Shown here: piece after piece, positions 8,795-17,616 of the stretch | How positions within the stretch are numbered: position 1 is the first letter of the stretch | How the letters are laid out: each line of letters opens with the position of its first letter | DNA from: Burkholderia cepacia | GTDB lineage: Bacteria > Pseudomonadota > Gammaproteobacteria > Burkholderiales > Burkholderiaceae | Assembly (NCBI RefSeq): GCF_001039005.1 | Contig: NZ_LDWR01000045.1 | Span: 141,988-205,987 of the forward strand | Reading direction: 5' to 3' | Length of the DNA: 64,000 nt | The notes under the pieces: model-generated | Seen by the model: the letters and a program-made list of their open reading frames with translations, nothing else | The model's database searches: none | Told to the model about the DNA's origin: nothing | Made by a program: the position numbers and the translations under genes

Positions 8795-9376
8795 TTACTT
8801 TGCCGCGTCGGGCGCCCACTTGTCGCTGGCGGGCGGCTGGTAGCGACGCAACTGCTCGATCAGTTCGACAGGCTTCGAATCGACGCACAGCGCGTCGAAA
8901 TAGGTCGGGCGCATGAAACCCTCGTCGACCGTATGGCGCAGCAACGCGATCAGCGGATCGTAGAACGAATCGATGTTGTAGAGCGCGACGGGCTTGCGGT
9001 GATAACCGAGCTGCGCCCACGTGTAGACCTCGAAGAACTCCTCGAGCGTACCGGCGCCGCCGGGCATCGCGACGAACGCATCGGCGAGGTCCGCCATCAT
9101 TTTCTTGCGGTGGTGCATGTCGGGCACGACGTGCAGTTCCGACAGCCCCGTATGGCCGACTTCCTTGTCGACGAGCAGTTCGGGGATCACGCCGACCGCA
9201 CGGCCGCCGGCCGCCATCACTTCGTCGGCGATCACGCCCATCAGGCCGACGCGGCCGCCGCCGTAGACGAGCGTGAGGCCCGCATCGACGAGCGCACGGC
9301 CGAAGGCGCGCGCGGCGTCGGCATAGAGCGGCCGCACGCCTGACGACGAGCCGCAATAAACGCACACAGCCTTCAT
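8795..9376 (-). CDS. LOG-family protein (TIGR00730 Rossmann-fold nucleotide phosphoribohydrolase)
   Basis: A 193-residue protein starting MKAVCVYCGSSSG, with the signature PGGAGTLEEFFE near residues 97-108. Members cleave nucleoside 5'-monophosphates to base and ribose phosphate and include the cytokinin-activating LOG enzymes. The frame is open well upstream, but this start is fixed by family similarity. It overlaps the TetR gene's stop by four bases (9373-9376), so the two form an operon. The preceding regulator may control it. Confidence 0.87.
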   Translation of the reverse strand: MKAVCVYCGSSSGVRPLYADAARAFGRALVDAGLTLVYGGGRVGLMGVIADEVMAAGGRAVGVIPELLVDKEVGHTGLSELHVVPDMHHRKKMMADLADAFVAMPGGAGTLEEFFEVYTWAQLGYHRKPVALYNIDSFYDPLIALLRHTVDEGFMRPTYFDALCVDSKPVELIEQLRRYQPPASDKWAPDAAK

Positions 9377-10131
9377 TGCTTGGCGTCCTTCGCGGGGGCC
9401 TGCCCGACGGTGACCGGCCCGCCGGCGGGGCGCGGCGAACCGTCGCGCGGCGGCAGGTAGTCGGTGAACTGGCGCTTGGGCAGCTTGCCGGAGACCAGAT
9501 CGTCGAACAGCTGGCGCGAACGCCCGCGCAGGTACGGCGCCATCACGGAGATCACGTGCATGCTGACCTGGTGCAGTTCCTCGCGGATCGCGTCCTGGTC
9601 GTTGTACTTGCGCGGATGCATCACGTACTGATACGACAGCCAGTACGTCGAGATGACGGCCATGTTGGTTGCGATGACCTCGATCTCGGCGGGCGTCGCG
9701 ACCATCTCCGCGTCGGACACGAGCAGCTCGCACATGTCGTGTGCGAAGCGCACCTTGTGGCTGATGATCTGCTTGAAGTGCGTCTCGAGCGTGCGGTTGC
9801 GGGCGAGCAGGTCGTTGAGGTCGCGATACAGGAACCGGTAGGTCCACATGAAATCGGCCATGTACTGCAGGTACGACCAGGTTTCGTCGATCGTCGGACG
9901 ATGATCTTCGGGGAAGCGCAGCCGCCGTTCGATCTGCTGCTCGAACTGCGCGAAGATGCTGTTGATGATGTCGTCCTTGTTGCGGAAATGGTAGTACAGG
10001 TTGCCTGGACTGATTTCCATTTCCTCGGCGATCGTCGTGGTCGTGACGTTCGGCTCGCCGATCTCGTTGAAGAGTTTCAACGACAACTCGAGAATCCGTT
10101 CGCGGGTGCGGCGGGGAGGTTTCGCTTCCAT
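9373..10131 (-). CDS. TetR/AcrR-family transcriptional regulator
   Basis: A 252-residue repressor-type protein. The N-terminal helix-turn-helix spans about residues 11-57 (TTTTIAEEMEISPGNLYYHF, then RNKDDI). The C-terminal ligand domain has an aromatic-rich helix (MADFMWTYRFLYRDL). The tail is Pro/Gly-rich and probably disordered. It overlaps the LOG gene and likely regulates itself and that gene. The ligand is unknown. The 206 bases upstream hold its promoter; I found no clear palindromic operator there. Confidence 0.88.
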   Translation of the reverse strand: MEAKPPRRTRERILELSLKLFNEIGEPNVTTTTIAEEMEISPGNLYYHFRNKDDIINSIFAQFEQQIERRLRFPEDHRPTIDETWSYLQYMADFMWTYRFLYRDLNDLLARNRTLETHFKQIISHKVRFAHDMCELLVSDAEMVATPAEIEVIATNMAVISTYWLSYQYVMHPRKYNDQDAIREELHQVSMHVISVMAPYLRGRSRQLFDDLVSGKLPKRQFTDYLPPRDGSPRPAGGPVTVGQAPAKDAKQ

Positions 10132-10337
10132 GTCGTCCGGCCCTGTGTGTGCCGGACTGGCGGGCGCTGCAATCGATGCTGCGTGATTCGTCCGGCGCGG
10201 GTTGCTGTTCTATGTCTAGCGGACGATTATAAACCGGGGTTTCGCCACATCGGGCGCATTTCGTGATCGCGGCCCCGCGCGGCGCATGGTGCGGCGCCGC
10301 ACGCGGGTGGTGCCGAGGGCGCCCGCCGGGCAGCCGT

Positions 10338-10874
10338 CTAGAAGCCGAGCCAGTGTGCGACGACCGGGCCGAGCACGAAGCCCCACGTCGTCACGCACGC
10401 GAACAGCGCGACCGTCACGGCCGCGCTGCCGAGGTCCTTCGCACGCTTGGACAGCTCATGGCGTTCGAGCGAGATGCGGTCGATCGCGGCCTCGACGCTC
10501 GAGTTCAGCAGCTCGACGATCAGCACCAGCAGCACCGAGCCGATCAGCAGCGCGCGCGACGCGGCGGGCACCGGCGCGAACGCGCCGATCGGGAGCATCA
10601 GCGCGGCGAGCGTGAGCTCCTGGCGAAACGCGCTCTCCTCGCGGATCGCGACACGAAAGCCGTTCAGCGAGTGCTTGAGTGCGTACCAGGCGCGCGTGAT
10701 GCCGCGGTGGCGCTTGTACGGGTTCGGCGGCAGCGGGGTCAGCTGATCGTCGGGGCCGAGCGGTTCGTGCGCGTGCACGTCCGCTTCGGCGTGCGGCTCG
10801 TCCTCGTCGAACGGGCGGTGCCGATGCTGCGGCGCGGCGGGGGGCGGGGTCTTGTCGTTCAGGTCTCGTTTCAA
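10338..10874 (-). CDS. dgkA: Diacylglycerol kinase (DgkA family) with N-terminal extension
   Basis: About 178 residues. The C-terminal 110 match DgkA: a three-helix membrane kinase that rephosphorylates diacylglycerol to phosphatidate. The active-site region EAAIDRISLERHELSKRAKD is intact, and the helix with EESAFRQE is present. Compared with the roughly 120-residue E. coli enzyme it has about 60 extra N-terminal residues rich in His, Asp and Glu. The TTG at 10874 is chosen because it overlaps the upstream stop (TTGA); there is no strong ribosome-binding site, so coupling is likely. The start is the uncertain part. Confidence 0.82.
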   Translation of the reverse strand: MKRDLNDKTPPPAAPQHRHRPFDEDEPHAEADVHAHEPLGPDDQLTPLPPNPYKRHRGITRAWYALKHSLNGFRVAIREESAFRQELTLAALMLPIGAFAPVPAASRALLIGSVLLVLIVELLNSSVEAAIDRISLERHELSKRAKDLGSAAVTVALFACVTTWGFVLGPVVAHWLGF

Positions 10875-11905
10875 ACGGCGGCACCTTCGGCTGGCGAGTA
10901 CGCGGTCTTCGGCAGCGGCTTCAGATGCGACGCGAACTGCTCGGATGCCGCGCGCCACGAGAAGCGTTCGGCCCACGCGCGCGCGGTCGTGCGTTCGATC
11001 TTCAGCGCTTCAAGGCAGGCTTCCTGCAGGTCCTCGTGCATCGAGCCCGCGTCGCCGCCGCGGAGCACGTCGATCGGGCCCGTGACGGGATACGCGGCAA
11101 CCGGCGTGCCGCAGGCGAGCGCCTCGAGCAGCACGAGGCCGAACGTGTCGGTGCGACTCGGGAACACGAACACGTCGGCCGCAGCATACACCTTCGCGAG
11201 CTCGGCCTGTGACAGCACGCCGAGATAGTTCGCCTCCGGATAGCGCGACTTCAGCTCGGCGAGCGCGGGGCCTTCGCCCGCGACCCATTTCGAGCCGGGC
11301 AGGTCGAGGCGCAGGAACGCCTCGACGTTCTTCTCGATCGCGACGCGCCCCACGTACAGGAAGATCGGCCGCGCGGTGTTGAGCACCTTCGACTCCATCG
11401 GCCGGAACACGTCGAGATCGACGCCGCGGGTCCACAGCACGACGTTCGTGAAGCCGAATTTCTCGAGGTCTTCCTTGACGACCGGCGTCGGCGCCATCAC
11501 CGCGAGCGACGGGCCGTGGAACCAGTGCAGGAAGCGGTAGGTCGCGGCCAGCGGGATGCCGAAGCGCGCCTGTACGTACTCCGGAAAGCGCGTGTGGTAC
11601 GCGGTCGTATAAGGCAGCTTGCGCGAGCGCGCATAGCGTCGCGCGGCGAGGCCGAGCGGGCCTTCAGTCGCGATGTGCAGCGCGTCGGGCCCGAACGCGT
11701 CGATCCGCGCGCGCAGCTTGCGGTACGGCAGGATCGACAGGCGGATCTCGGGGTAGGTCGGGCAGGGCACCGTGCGGAATTCCAGCGGTGTCAGCAGTTC
11801 GACGCGATGGCCGAGCGCGGTGAGTTCGCGCGCCGTGCTCTTCAGCGTGCGCACGACGCCGTTGACCTGCGGTTCCCACGCGTCGGTGACGATCATGATC
11901 TTCAT
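10871..11905 (-). CDS. GT4-type glycosyltransferase (GT-B fold)
   Basis: A 344-residue retaining glycosyltransferase. The N-terminal acceptor domain begins MKIMIVTDAWEPQVNGVVRT; the C-terminal nucleotide-sugar domain contains FLYVGRVAIEKN and the E-x7-E type region SRTDTFGLVLLEALACG. Relatives next to LpxH-like phosphoesterases glycosylate diacylglycerol or mannosylate lipids. The neighbouring diacylglycerol kinase supports a glycerolipid acceptor; this is inference. The open frame upstream is read-through of another gene's shadow; the true start is ATG 11905. Confidence 0.85.
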   Translation of the reverse strand: MKIMIVTDAWEPQVNGVVRTLKSTARELTALGHRVELLTPLEFRTVPCPTYPEIRLSILPYRKLRARIDAFGPDALHIATEGPLGLAARRYARSRKLPYTTAYHTRFPEYVQARFGIPLAATYRFLHWFHGPSLAVMAPTPVVKEDLEKFGFTNVVLWTRGVDLDVFRPMESKVLNTARPIFLYVGRVAIEKNVEAFLRLDLPGSKWVAGEGPALAELKSRYPEANYLGVLSQAELAKVYAAADVFVFPSRTDTFGLVLLEALACGTPVAAYPVTGPIDVLRGGDAGSMHEDLQEACLEALKIERTTARAWAERFSWRAASEQFASHLKPLPKTAYSPAEGAAV

Positions 11906-11934
11906 CGCGGCATTGTCCTGTAAGTAGAGTGGTG

Positions 11935-12873
11935 TCAGGCAGTGGCCTTGGCCTTGCGCGACGAGGTCTCCGACGGTGCGGCGCGCATCACCGTCCAGTA
12001 GACGATCTTCAGTTCGCCTTCCATCGTTTCGACGAGTGCGGACAGGCTTTCGACCCAGTCGCCGTCGTTGCAGTACAGCACGCCGTCGATATCGCGGATC
12101 TCCGCCTTGTGGATGTGGCCGCACACGACGCCGTCGCAGCCGCGGCGGCGCGCTTCGTCGGTCATCACGGTTTCGAACTGCGAGATGAAGTTGACCGCGT
12201 TCTTCACCTGGTGCTTCAAGTACTGCGACAGCGACCAGTACTGGAAGCCGAGCCGGCTGCGGATCCGGTTGAACCAGCGGTTCAGTACGAGGATCAGCGT
12301 GTAGAGCGTGTCGCCGAGGTACGCGAGCCATTTCGCGTGCTGGATCACGCCGTCGAACAGGTCGCCGTGCACGATCCACAAACGTTTGCCCGCGAGCGTC
12401 GTGTGGAACGCCTCGCCGCGCACCTGGATGTCGCCGAACGCGAGGTCGCAGAACTGCCGTGCACCCTCGTCGTGATTGCCGGGGATGTAGACGACCTGCG
12501 TGCCCTTGCGTGCCTTGCGCAGGATCTTCTGCACGACGTCGTTGTGCGCCTGCGGCCAGTACCAGCCTTTCTTCAGCTGCCAGCCGTCGATGATGTCGCC
12601 GACGAGGTACAGGTATTCCGAATCGTTGTGGCGCAGGAAGTCGAGCAGGTACGGCGCCTGGCAGCCGCTCGAGCCGAGGTGGATGTCGGACAGCCAGATG
12701 GTGCGATAGCGATGCGCGGACGAGTCGGGGTCGTCGTGCGGCGTGACGTGCTCGGCAGGTGGTTCTTGCGATGCCAGGTCATCGGCTGCGGCCGAGCCGG
12801 ACAGGAAGGCGGTGACGGCGCGGGCGCCGATCGGGTGACGGAAGAGGGAGGTCGCGGACGATTTCTGGCCCAT
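11935..12873 (-). CDS. LpxH-like metallophosphoesterase (UDP-2,3-diacylglucosamine diphosphatase family)
   Basis: A 312-residue calcineurin-like phosphoesterase. Metal-binding motifs appear in order: LSDIHLG, GDIIDGW, PGNHDEG, HGDLFDG and CGHIHKA. An N-terminal extension of about 55 residues precedes the domain. The family includes LpxH-type enzymes of lipid A synthesis, but members paired with a GT4 glycosyltransferase form a separate group with less certain substrate. It ends 29 bases before the glycosyltransferase gene, so the two and dgkA are probably one operon. Confidence 0.83.
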   Translation of the reverse strand: MGQKSSATSLFRHPIGARAVTAFLSGSAAADDLASQEPPAEHVTPHDDPDSSAHRYRTIWLSDIHLGSSGCQAPYLLDFLRHNDSEYLYLVGDIIDGWQLKKGWYWPQAHNDVVQKILRKARKGTQVVYIPGNHDEGARQFCDLAFGDIQVRGEAFHTTLAGKRLWIVHGDLFDGVIQHAKWLAYLGDTLYTLILVLNRWFNRIRSRLGFQYWSLSQYLKHQVKNAVNFISQFETVMTDEARRRGCDGVVCGHIHKAEIRDIDGVLYCNDGDWVESLSALVETMEGELKIVYWTVMRAAPSETSSRKAKATA

Positions 12874-12919
12874 GCATGACTCGCGCCGGTTGACATTACC
12901 GGCATTCCGCCATGCGGGC

Positions 12920-12941
12920 GTGACTGTGCCGTGACAGTCAC
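12920..12941. promoter_or_regulatory. Inverted repeat in promoter region of the LpxH-like gene
   Basis: GTGACTGT and ACAGTCAC form perfect 8-base arms with a 6-base spacer, 47 bases before the start codon of the LpxH-like gene. The position fits an operator or a leader hairpin. No T-run follows in either direction, so it is unlikely to be a terminator. Confidence 0.4.
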
Positions 12942-13105
12942 GAGACGTTCTTATTACGACCGTTGCAGGGTGTTTAGCAGTGAATGAAAGGGCGTTGTGT
13001 AACCTGTCGAACCGAAAGGCTGGCGGTTGTCCGGCAGGTCGTCAGACCGGATGGGAGAAGCCTGGGCGAACTGCTTTCGTCTGGCGAATGCGGCGCGTTG
13101 GCGTG

Positions 13106-13612
13106 TCAGCGCGGCATGGCGACGACGCGCGTGCGCGCGAGCCGGTCGTGCGGGAACTGGCGGCCGGCATGCAGCCGGGCGGCGCCGGCCCACGCGACGA
13201 TCCACGCGGCGGCGAGCGCGAGCGTGACGGGCACCGACAGGCCGAGCAGCGGATGCAACGCGAGCGGCGGCACGAACCACAGCCAGCCGAGCGCATAACG
13301 AACAAGCGCGTGGGCCGCGCTCAGCGGCCGGCCGCTCGACGATTCGAGCCGCAGCCGCCAGGTCTTCATCGGCAGGGTCTGGCCGCCGTGCGTCCAGAAC
13401 CAGACGAAGTACGCGCCGACGACGAGCGCGATCCAGGCGGCGAGCAGGTTGTGGTGGACGAGGCCGTTGCGTTGTTGCGTCGCGAGGCTGAACGCGAGCC
13501 CGGCGAAGAACACGACGCCGAACAGCAGCACGCCTTCGTAGAGCAGCGCGGCGAGGCGCCGCCGCACGGACGGCGCGGCGGCCGGAGTCTCGGGTGCGGG
13601 GGCGTTCGCCAC
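13106..13612 (-). CDS. RDD family membrane protein
   Basis: A 168-residue membrane protein with an Ala/Pro-rich N-terminus followed by RRRLAALLYEGVLLFG. The family's paired Arg-Asp-Asp motif is degenerate here (YEG replaces YD). The segment TLPMKTWRLRL between helices is well conserved in RDD proteins. Function is unknown; some relatives are Na+/H+ antiporters. It is the last gene of the sigma-factor operon, starting six bases after the DUF3106 gene stop. Confidence 0.82.
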   Translation of the reverse strand: MANAPAPETPAAAPSVRRRLAALLYEGVLLFGVVFFAGLAFSLATQQRNGLVHHNLLAAWIALVVGAYFVWFWTHGGQTLPMKTWRLRLESSSGRPLSAAHALVRYALGWLWFVPPLALHPLLGLSVPVTLALAAAWIVAWAGAARLHAGRQFPHDRLARTRVVAMPR

Positions 13613-13618
13613 GGCCGC

Positions 13619-14374
13619 TCAGGAGCCCTTGAACAGCGAAGGTGCGTCGGCGGGCGACACCGGCGCCACGGCGGCCGGTGCGGAAGCGGTGCCGGCCGTC
13701 GACGACGCGGGCACCGGCGTCGCGGCAGCGCCGGCCGACGCGGGCGCCGGTGCGGCGGCCGCGCCGCTTGCCGGATGTTCGTGCGAATTGACGAGGCGGC
13801 GGACGTCACGGTCGGCGACGGTCGGCGGTGCGCTGACCACGCTCGGCCGGCGACGGCGCTCGGCGGCCGCGAGACGTTCCTTCTGCTCCTCGGGGAGTTG
13901 CTGGTAAGCCTTCCACGCGCGCTCGCGCGCTTGTGCGGAAAGCTCCTTCGCGCTCTGGTAGTTCTCGCGCGCGACGCGGCGCTGCTCGGGTGTCATCCGC
14001 GCCCATTCGGTCATCCGATCCTGCAGGCGCTTTTGATCATCGGGCGTCAATTTCGCGAAACGCGATGCGATCTTCAGCCATTTACGCTTGCGGGCATCGC
14101 TGAAGCCGTCCCACTGGTCGGCGAACGGCGCGAGTGCCGCGTGCTGCGCCGGCGTGAGACGCGCCCACGACAGCGGGCCGGTGGCGGCCGGCAGTGGCAG
14201 CGGTGTGAGGTCGGTGCTCAGCCCGGTCGCGGCCGATGCGGGCACGGCAGGGTTGCTGGCCGTGACGGTGGTCGTCGCGAGGGGCGGGTTGAATCGCGAA
14301 TAGGTGGCGACGTAGGAAACGGCGATCGCGATCACGCATCCGAAAAATACGGCCAGGCCGCGCTTCTGACTCAC
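13619..14374 (-). CDS. DUF3106 domain protein (envelope-anchored)
   Basis: A 251-residue protein with one N-terminal membrane segment (residues 5-25), a helical middle with repeated W..L....R..L...W..MTPEQRR units typical of DUF3106, and an Ala/Pro-rich low-complexity C-terminus. It is probably periplasmic and tethered. The GTG at 14374 is chosen because GAGGGGAT precedes it and the membrane segment follows at once; the longer frame upstream overlaps DUF3619 and is spurious. It lies in an operon behind an ECF sigma factor; function unknown. Confidence 0.83.
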   Translation of the reverse strand: MSQKRGLAVFFGCVIAIAVSYVATYSRFNPPLATTTVTASNPAVPASAATGLSTDLTPLPLPAATGPLSWARLTPAQHAALAPFADQWDGFSDARKRKWLKIASRFAKLTPDDQKRLQDRMTEWARMTPEQRRVARENYQSAKELSAQARERAWKAYQQLPEEQKERLAAAERRRRPSVVSAPPTVADRDVRRLVNSHEHPASGAAAAPAPASAGAAATPVPASSTAGTASAPAAVAPVSPADAPSLFKGS

Positions 14375-14400
14375 CCGTGCGATCCCCTCGTTATTGTCTG

Positions 14401-14829
14401 TTAGTGAGCGCGCGAAAGATACGCGTTGAACCCGTGATCGAGATACGCGTTGAGCGGCAGGTCGTCGCTGAGCATCGCCGCGTCGATATCGGCGAGTTCG
14501 GCGGTGCGCTGCAGGTCTTCCCAGTAGGCGATGCCGACGAGCCCGGCGAGCAGCAGTGCGAGCGGCCACGCGCGCAGCAGGCGGCGCGCGAGCGACGCCT
14601 GCGGGCGGCTCGTGGGCGCCGGGCCGAATGCGCCGCCGGCCGCACCGGCGAAGGCCGGCACGAACACCGGCACGGTCGCGGCTTCGGGCTTCTTGCGCGC
14701 GAGCGCAGCCCGACGGGCGACGGCCAGCCGGTCGGTGGTCTCGGCTGGCAGTGCGGCCGCGTGCTCGTCCAGCGCGCGGCGCACCTTCAGCGCGAATTCG
14801 TGTTCTCGATTTGCGGGAGCGAAGCTCAT
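14401..14829 (-). CDS. DUF3619 family protein, possible anti-sigma factor
   Basis: A 142-residue protein with a cytoplasmic N-terminal half (FALKVRRALDEHAAALPAET), one membrane helix near residues 86-103 and a short periplasmic tail. DUF3619 has no established function. Its start overlaps the sigma-factor stop by four bases, and the topology (soluble N-domain plus one helix) is that of an anti-sigma factor, so sequestration of the upstream sigma factor is a reasonable hypothesis. Confidence 0.82.
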   Translation of the reverse strand: MSFAPANREHEFALKVRRALDEHAAALPAETTDRLAVARRAALARKKPEAATVPVFVPAFAGAAGGAFGPAPTSRPQASLARRLLRAWPLALLLAGLVGIAYWEDLQRTAELADIDAAMLSDDLPLNAYLDHGFNAYLSRAH

Positions 14830-15389
14830 AGCGTGATTCCTTTGGCCTTGAGCGCGTGCGCCAGGGTGTGGGTGGCTCGTGAGCAGTGCGTCTTGACGCT
14901 GCCTTCGGAGCACCCCATCGCGGCGGCAGTCTCGGCGACATCCATATCTTCCCAATAACGCATCAGGAACGCTTCCCGTTGACGTGCCGGAAGTTTCTGG
15001 ATTTCTTCGTCGATCAGGGCCAGAACCTGCTCTCGTTCGAGGCGGTGCTCGCTGCTCTCGACGCCCGCGTTGTCGTCCGCGGATTCGAGCGTTTCGAGGG
15101 GGTCGAAGTCGTCGTCGTCGGTGTTGTTCAGCGACGAGAAGAGCGTAACCCAGGTGTTGCGGACTTTCTGCCGGCGGAACCAGTCGTGGATCGCGTTCTG
15201 CAGGATCCGCTGAAAAAGCAGCGGCAATTCGGCCGCCGGCCGGTCGCCGTACTTCTCCGCAAGCTTGATCATCGCGTCCTGCACGATGTCGAGCGACGCA
15301 TCGTCGTCACGCACGGCGTACGCAGCCTGCTTGAACGCGCGCCTTTCGACGCCCGCCAGAAAGTCGGCGAGTTCCTTGTCTGATGCCAT
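14826..15389 (-). CDS. RNA polymerase sigma factor, ECF (RpoE-like) type
   Basis: A 187-residue sigma-70 family protein with region 2 (about 10-90, including LPLLFQRILQNAIHDWFRR) and region 4 (about 128-180, LPARQREAFLMRYWEDMDV followed by a helix-turn-helix). An acidic linker (NTDDDDFDPLE) joins them. There is no region 1 or 3, as expected of ECF factors. The start at ATG 15389 (MASDKELADF) follows the family; upstream in-frame sequence is non-coding in style. It heads the operon with DUF3619, DUF3106 and RDD genes. Confidence 0.9.
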   Translation of the reverse strand: MASDKELADFLAGVERRAFKQAAYAVRDDDASLDIVQDAMIKLAEKYGDRPAAELPLLFQRILQNAIHDWFRRQKVRNTWVTLFSSLNNTDDDDFDPLETLESADDNAGVESSEHRLEREQVLALIDEEIQKLPARQREAFLMRYWEDMDVAETAAAMGCSEGSVKTHCSRATHTLAHALKAKGITL

Positions 15390-15566
15390 TCCGTAAAGGT
15401 ATGCGCTGCGGACTGCGGCGTGTGAAAGGTCGAAAAATTTCGTAAAACCCGCGGATGCTATCAAATTTTCGGGCCGCTTGGCACCGGGTTGGTCGCCGCG
15501 CGTTGCGCGCGAGCCGCGGCGGCGGGGTGCCGGGCGGCGCGCATGATGCGCTGCGGGATATTTTGC

Positions 15567-15595
15567 TTGACGCCCTAATCGCGACCCGCTATCGT
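15567..15595 (+). promoter_or_regulatory. Sigma-70 promoter for ilvI
   Basis: TTGACG (15567-15572) and TATCGT (15590-15595) are separated by 17 bases, placing the transcript start near 15602 and giving a leader of about 140 bases before ilvI. The gap 15390-15741 between the divergent sigma-factor and ilvI genes holds this promoter; I saw no Leu/Val/Ile-rich leader peptide in it. Confidence 0.6.
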
Positions 15596-15741
15596 CAATG
15601 ATTCGCAACATGAAGTGATGGTCTCATTTGAGGCTGGCCCAAGAAGCCCGCCCTTCAAACTGGACGCGCCGCTTGAACCCGAGCCACAAGCCCGGCAGAG
15701 AGCACCCAATCAATTTTTTGCCGAAAATTCGAAAGGTCAAA

Positions 15742-17505
15742 ATGAACATGCCCAGCGCGGAATTCTCCACGTCGGAACCCCTTTCCCCTCCCGATAGCGA
15801 CTCCATCGGCGGCACCGTGCTCATGAAGGCACTGGCCGACGAAAACGTCGAATTCATCTGGGGCTACCCCGGCGGCTCGGTTCTCTACATCTACGACGAG
15901 CTTTACAAGCAGGACAAGATTCAGCACGTGCTGGTGCGCCACGAACAGGCGGCCGTGCACGCAGCCGATGCGTATGCGCGTTCCACCGGCAATGTCGGCG
16001 TCTGTCTCGTGACGTCCGGCCCCGGTGTCACCAACGCGGTGACCGGCATCGCAACGGCGTACATGGATTCGATCCCGATGGTCGTGATCAGCGGCCAGGT
16101 GCCGACTGCTGCGATCGGCCAGGACGCATTCCAGGAATGCGACACGGTCGGCATCACGCGTCCGTGCGTGAAGCACAACTTCCTCGTGAAGGACGTGCGC
16201 GACCTCGCGGAAACCGTCAAGAAGGCGTTCTACATCGCCCGCACGGGCCGTCCGGGCCCGGTACTGATCGACATCCCGAAGGACATCTCGAAGACGCCGT
16301 GCGAGTACGTGCCGGTCAAGAGCGTGTCGCTGCGTTCGTACAACCCCGTCACGAAGGGTCATTCGGGCCAGATCCGCAAGGCCGTGTCGCTGCTGCTGAC
16401 CGCGAAGCGTCCCTATATCTACACGGGTGGCGGCATCATCCTCGCCGACGCGTCGCGTGAACTGAACCAGTTCGCGGACCTGCTCGGCTACCCGGTCACG
16501 AACACGCTGATGGGCCTCGGCGGCTATCGCGCGTCGGACAAGAAATTCCTCGGCATGCTCGGCATGCACGGCACCTACGAAGCGAACATGGCGATGCAGC
16601 ACTGCGACGTGCTGATCGCGATCGGTGCCCGCTTCGACGACCGCGTGATCGGCGACCCGGCGCACTTCGCGTCGCGTCCGCGCAAGATCATCCACATCGA
16701 CATCGACCCGTCGTCGATCTCGAAGCGCGTGAAGGTCGATATCCCGATCGTCGGCGACGTGAAGGAAGTGCTGAAGGAGCTGATCGAGCAGCTGCAGACG
16801 GCCGAGCATGGCCCGGACACCGAGGCGCTCGCGCAATGGTGGAAGGACATCGAGGGCTGGCGCTCGAAGGACTGCCTGAAGTTCGACCGCGAAAGCGAGA
16901 TCATCAAGCCCCAGTATGTGGTCGAGAAGGCGTGGGAACTGACGGACGGCAATGCGTTCGTGTGTTCGGACGTCGGCCAGCACCAGATGTGGGCCGCGCA
17001 GTTCTACCGTTTCAACAAGCCGCGTCGCTGGATCAACTCCGGCGGCCTCGGCACGATGGGCTTCGGCCTGCCGGCAGCGATGGGCGTCAAGATGGCGCAC
17101 CCGGACGACGACGTGCTGTGCATCACGGGCGAAGGCTCGATCCAGATGTGCATCCAGGAACTGTCGACCTGCCTGCAGTACGACACGCCCGTGAAGATCA
17201 TTTCGCTGAACAACCGCTACCTCGGCATGGTCCGCCAGTGGCAGCAGATCGAATACAGCAAGCGCTATTCGCATTCGTACATGGATGCGCTGCCCGATTT
17301 CGTGAAGCTCGCCGAAGCGTACGGCCATGTCGGCATGCGGATCGAAAAGACCTCGGATGTGGAGCCGGCGCTGAAGGAAGCGCTGCGCCTGAAGGATCGC
17401 ACCGTGTTTCTCGACTTCCAGACCGATCCGACCGAAAACGTCTGGCCGATGGTACAGGCCGGCAAGGGCATCACCGAGATGCTGCTCGGATCGGAAGATC
17501 TGTAA
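15742..17505 (+). CDS. ilvI: Acetolactate synthase large (catalytic) subunit
   Basis: A 587-residue ThDP enzyme that condenses pyruvate with pyruvate or 2-oxobutyrate, the first common step of Val, Leu and Ile synthesis. The catalytic glutamate lies in VLVRHEQAAVHAADAYAR. The C-terminal ThDP/Mg motif runs from GEGSIQMC to LNN. The FAD-binding middle domain is intact. The ATG at 15742 (MNMPSAEFST) is closest to family starts; the open frame upstream has no similarity. It forms an operon with ilvH (111 bases on) and probably ilvC. Confidence 0.95.
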   Translation: MNMPSAEFSTSEPLSPPDSDSIGGTVLMKALADENVEFIWGYPGGSVLYIYDELYKQDKIQHVLVRHEQAAVHAADAYARSTGNVGVCLVTSGPGVTNAVTGIATAYMDSIPMVVISGQVPTAAIGQDAFQECDTVGITRPCVKHNFLVKDVRDLAETVKKAFYIARTGRPGPVLIDIPKDISKTPCEYVPVKSVSLRSYNPVTKGHSGQIRKAVSLLLTAKRPYIYTGGGIILADASRELNQFADLLGYPVTNTLMGLGGYRASDKKFLGMLGMHGTYEANMAMQHCDVLIAIGARFDDRVIGDPAHFASRPRKIIHIDIDPSSISKRVKVDIPIVGDVKEVLKELIEQLQTAEHGPDTEALAQWWKDIEGWRSKDCLKFDRESEIIKPQYVVEKAWELTDGNAFVCSDVGQHQMWAAQFYRFNKPRRWINSGGLGTMGFGLPAAMGVKMAHPDDDVLCITGEGSIQMCIQELSTCLQYDTPVKIISLNNRYLGMVRQWQQIEYSKRYSHSYMDALPDFVKLAEAYGHVGMRIEKTSDVEPALKEALRLKDRTVFLDFQTDPTENVWPMVQAGKGITEMLLGSEDL

Positions 17506-17616
17506 CGGCGCGACGCGCGCGGGCCCGGATGCGGCCGCCTTCACGAAGGGCGGTGCGGCACGCGGCGGCGCGCGGCGCGAGTGAATCGACACGGACACAT
17601 TCTGGAAGAAGCGAAC

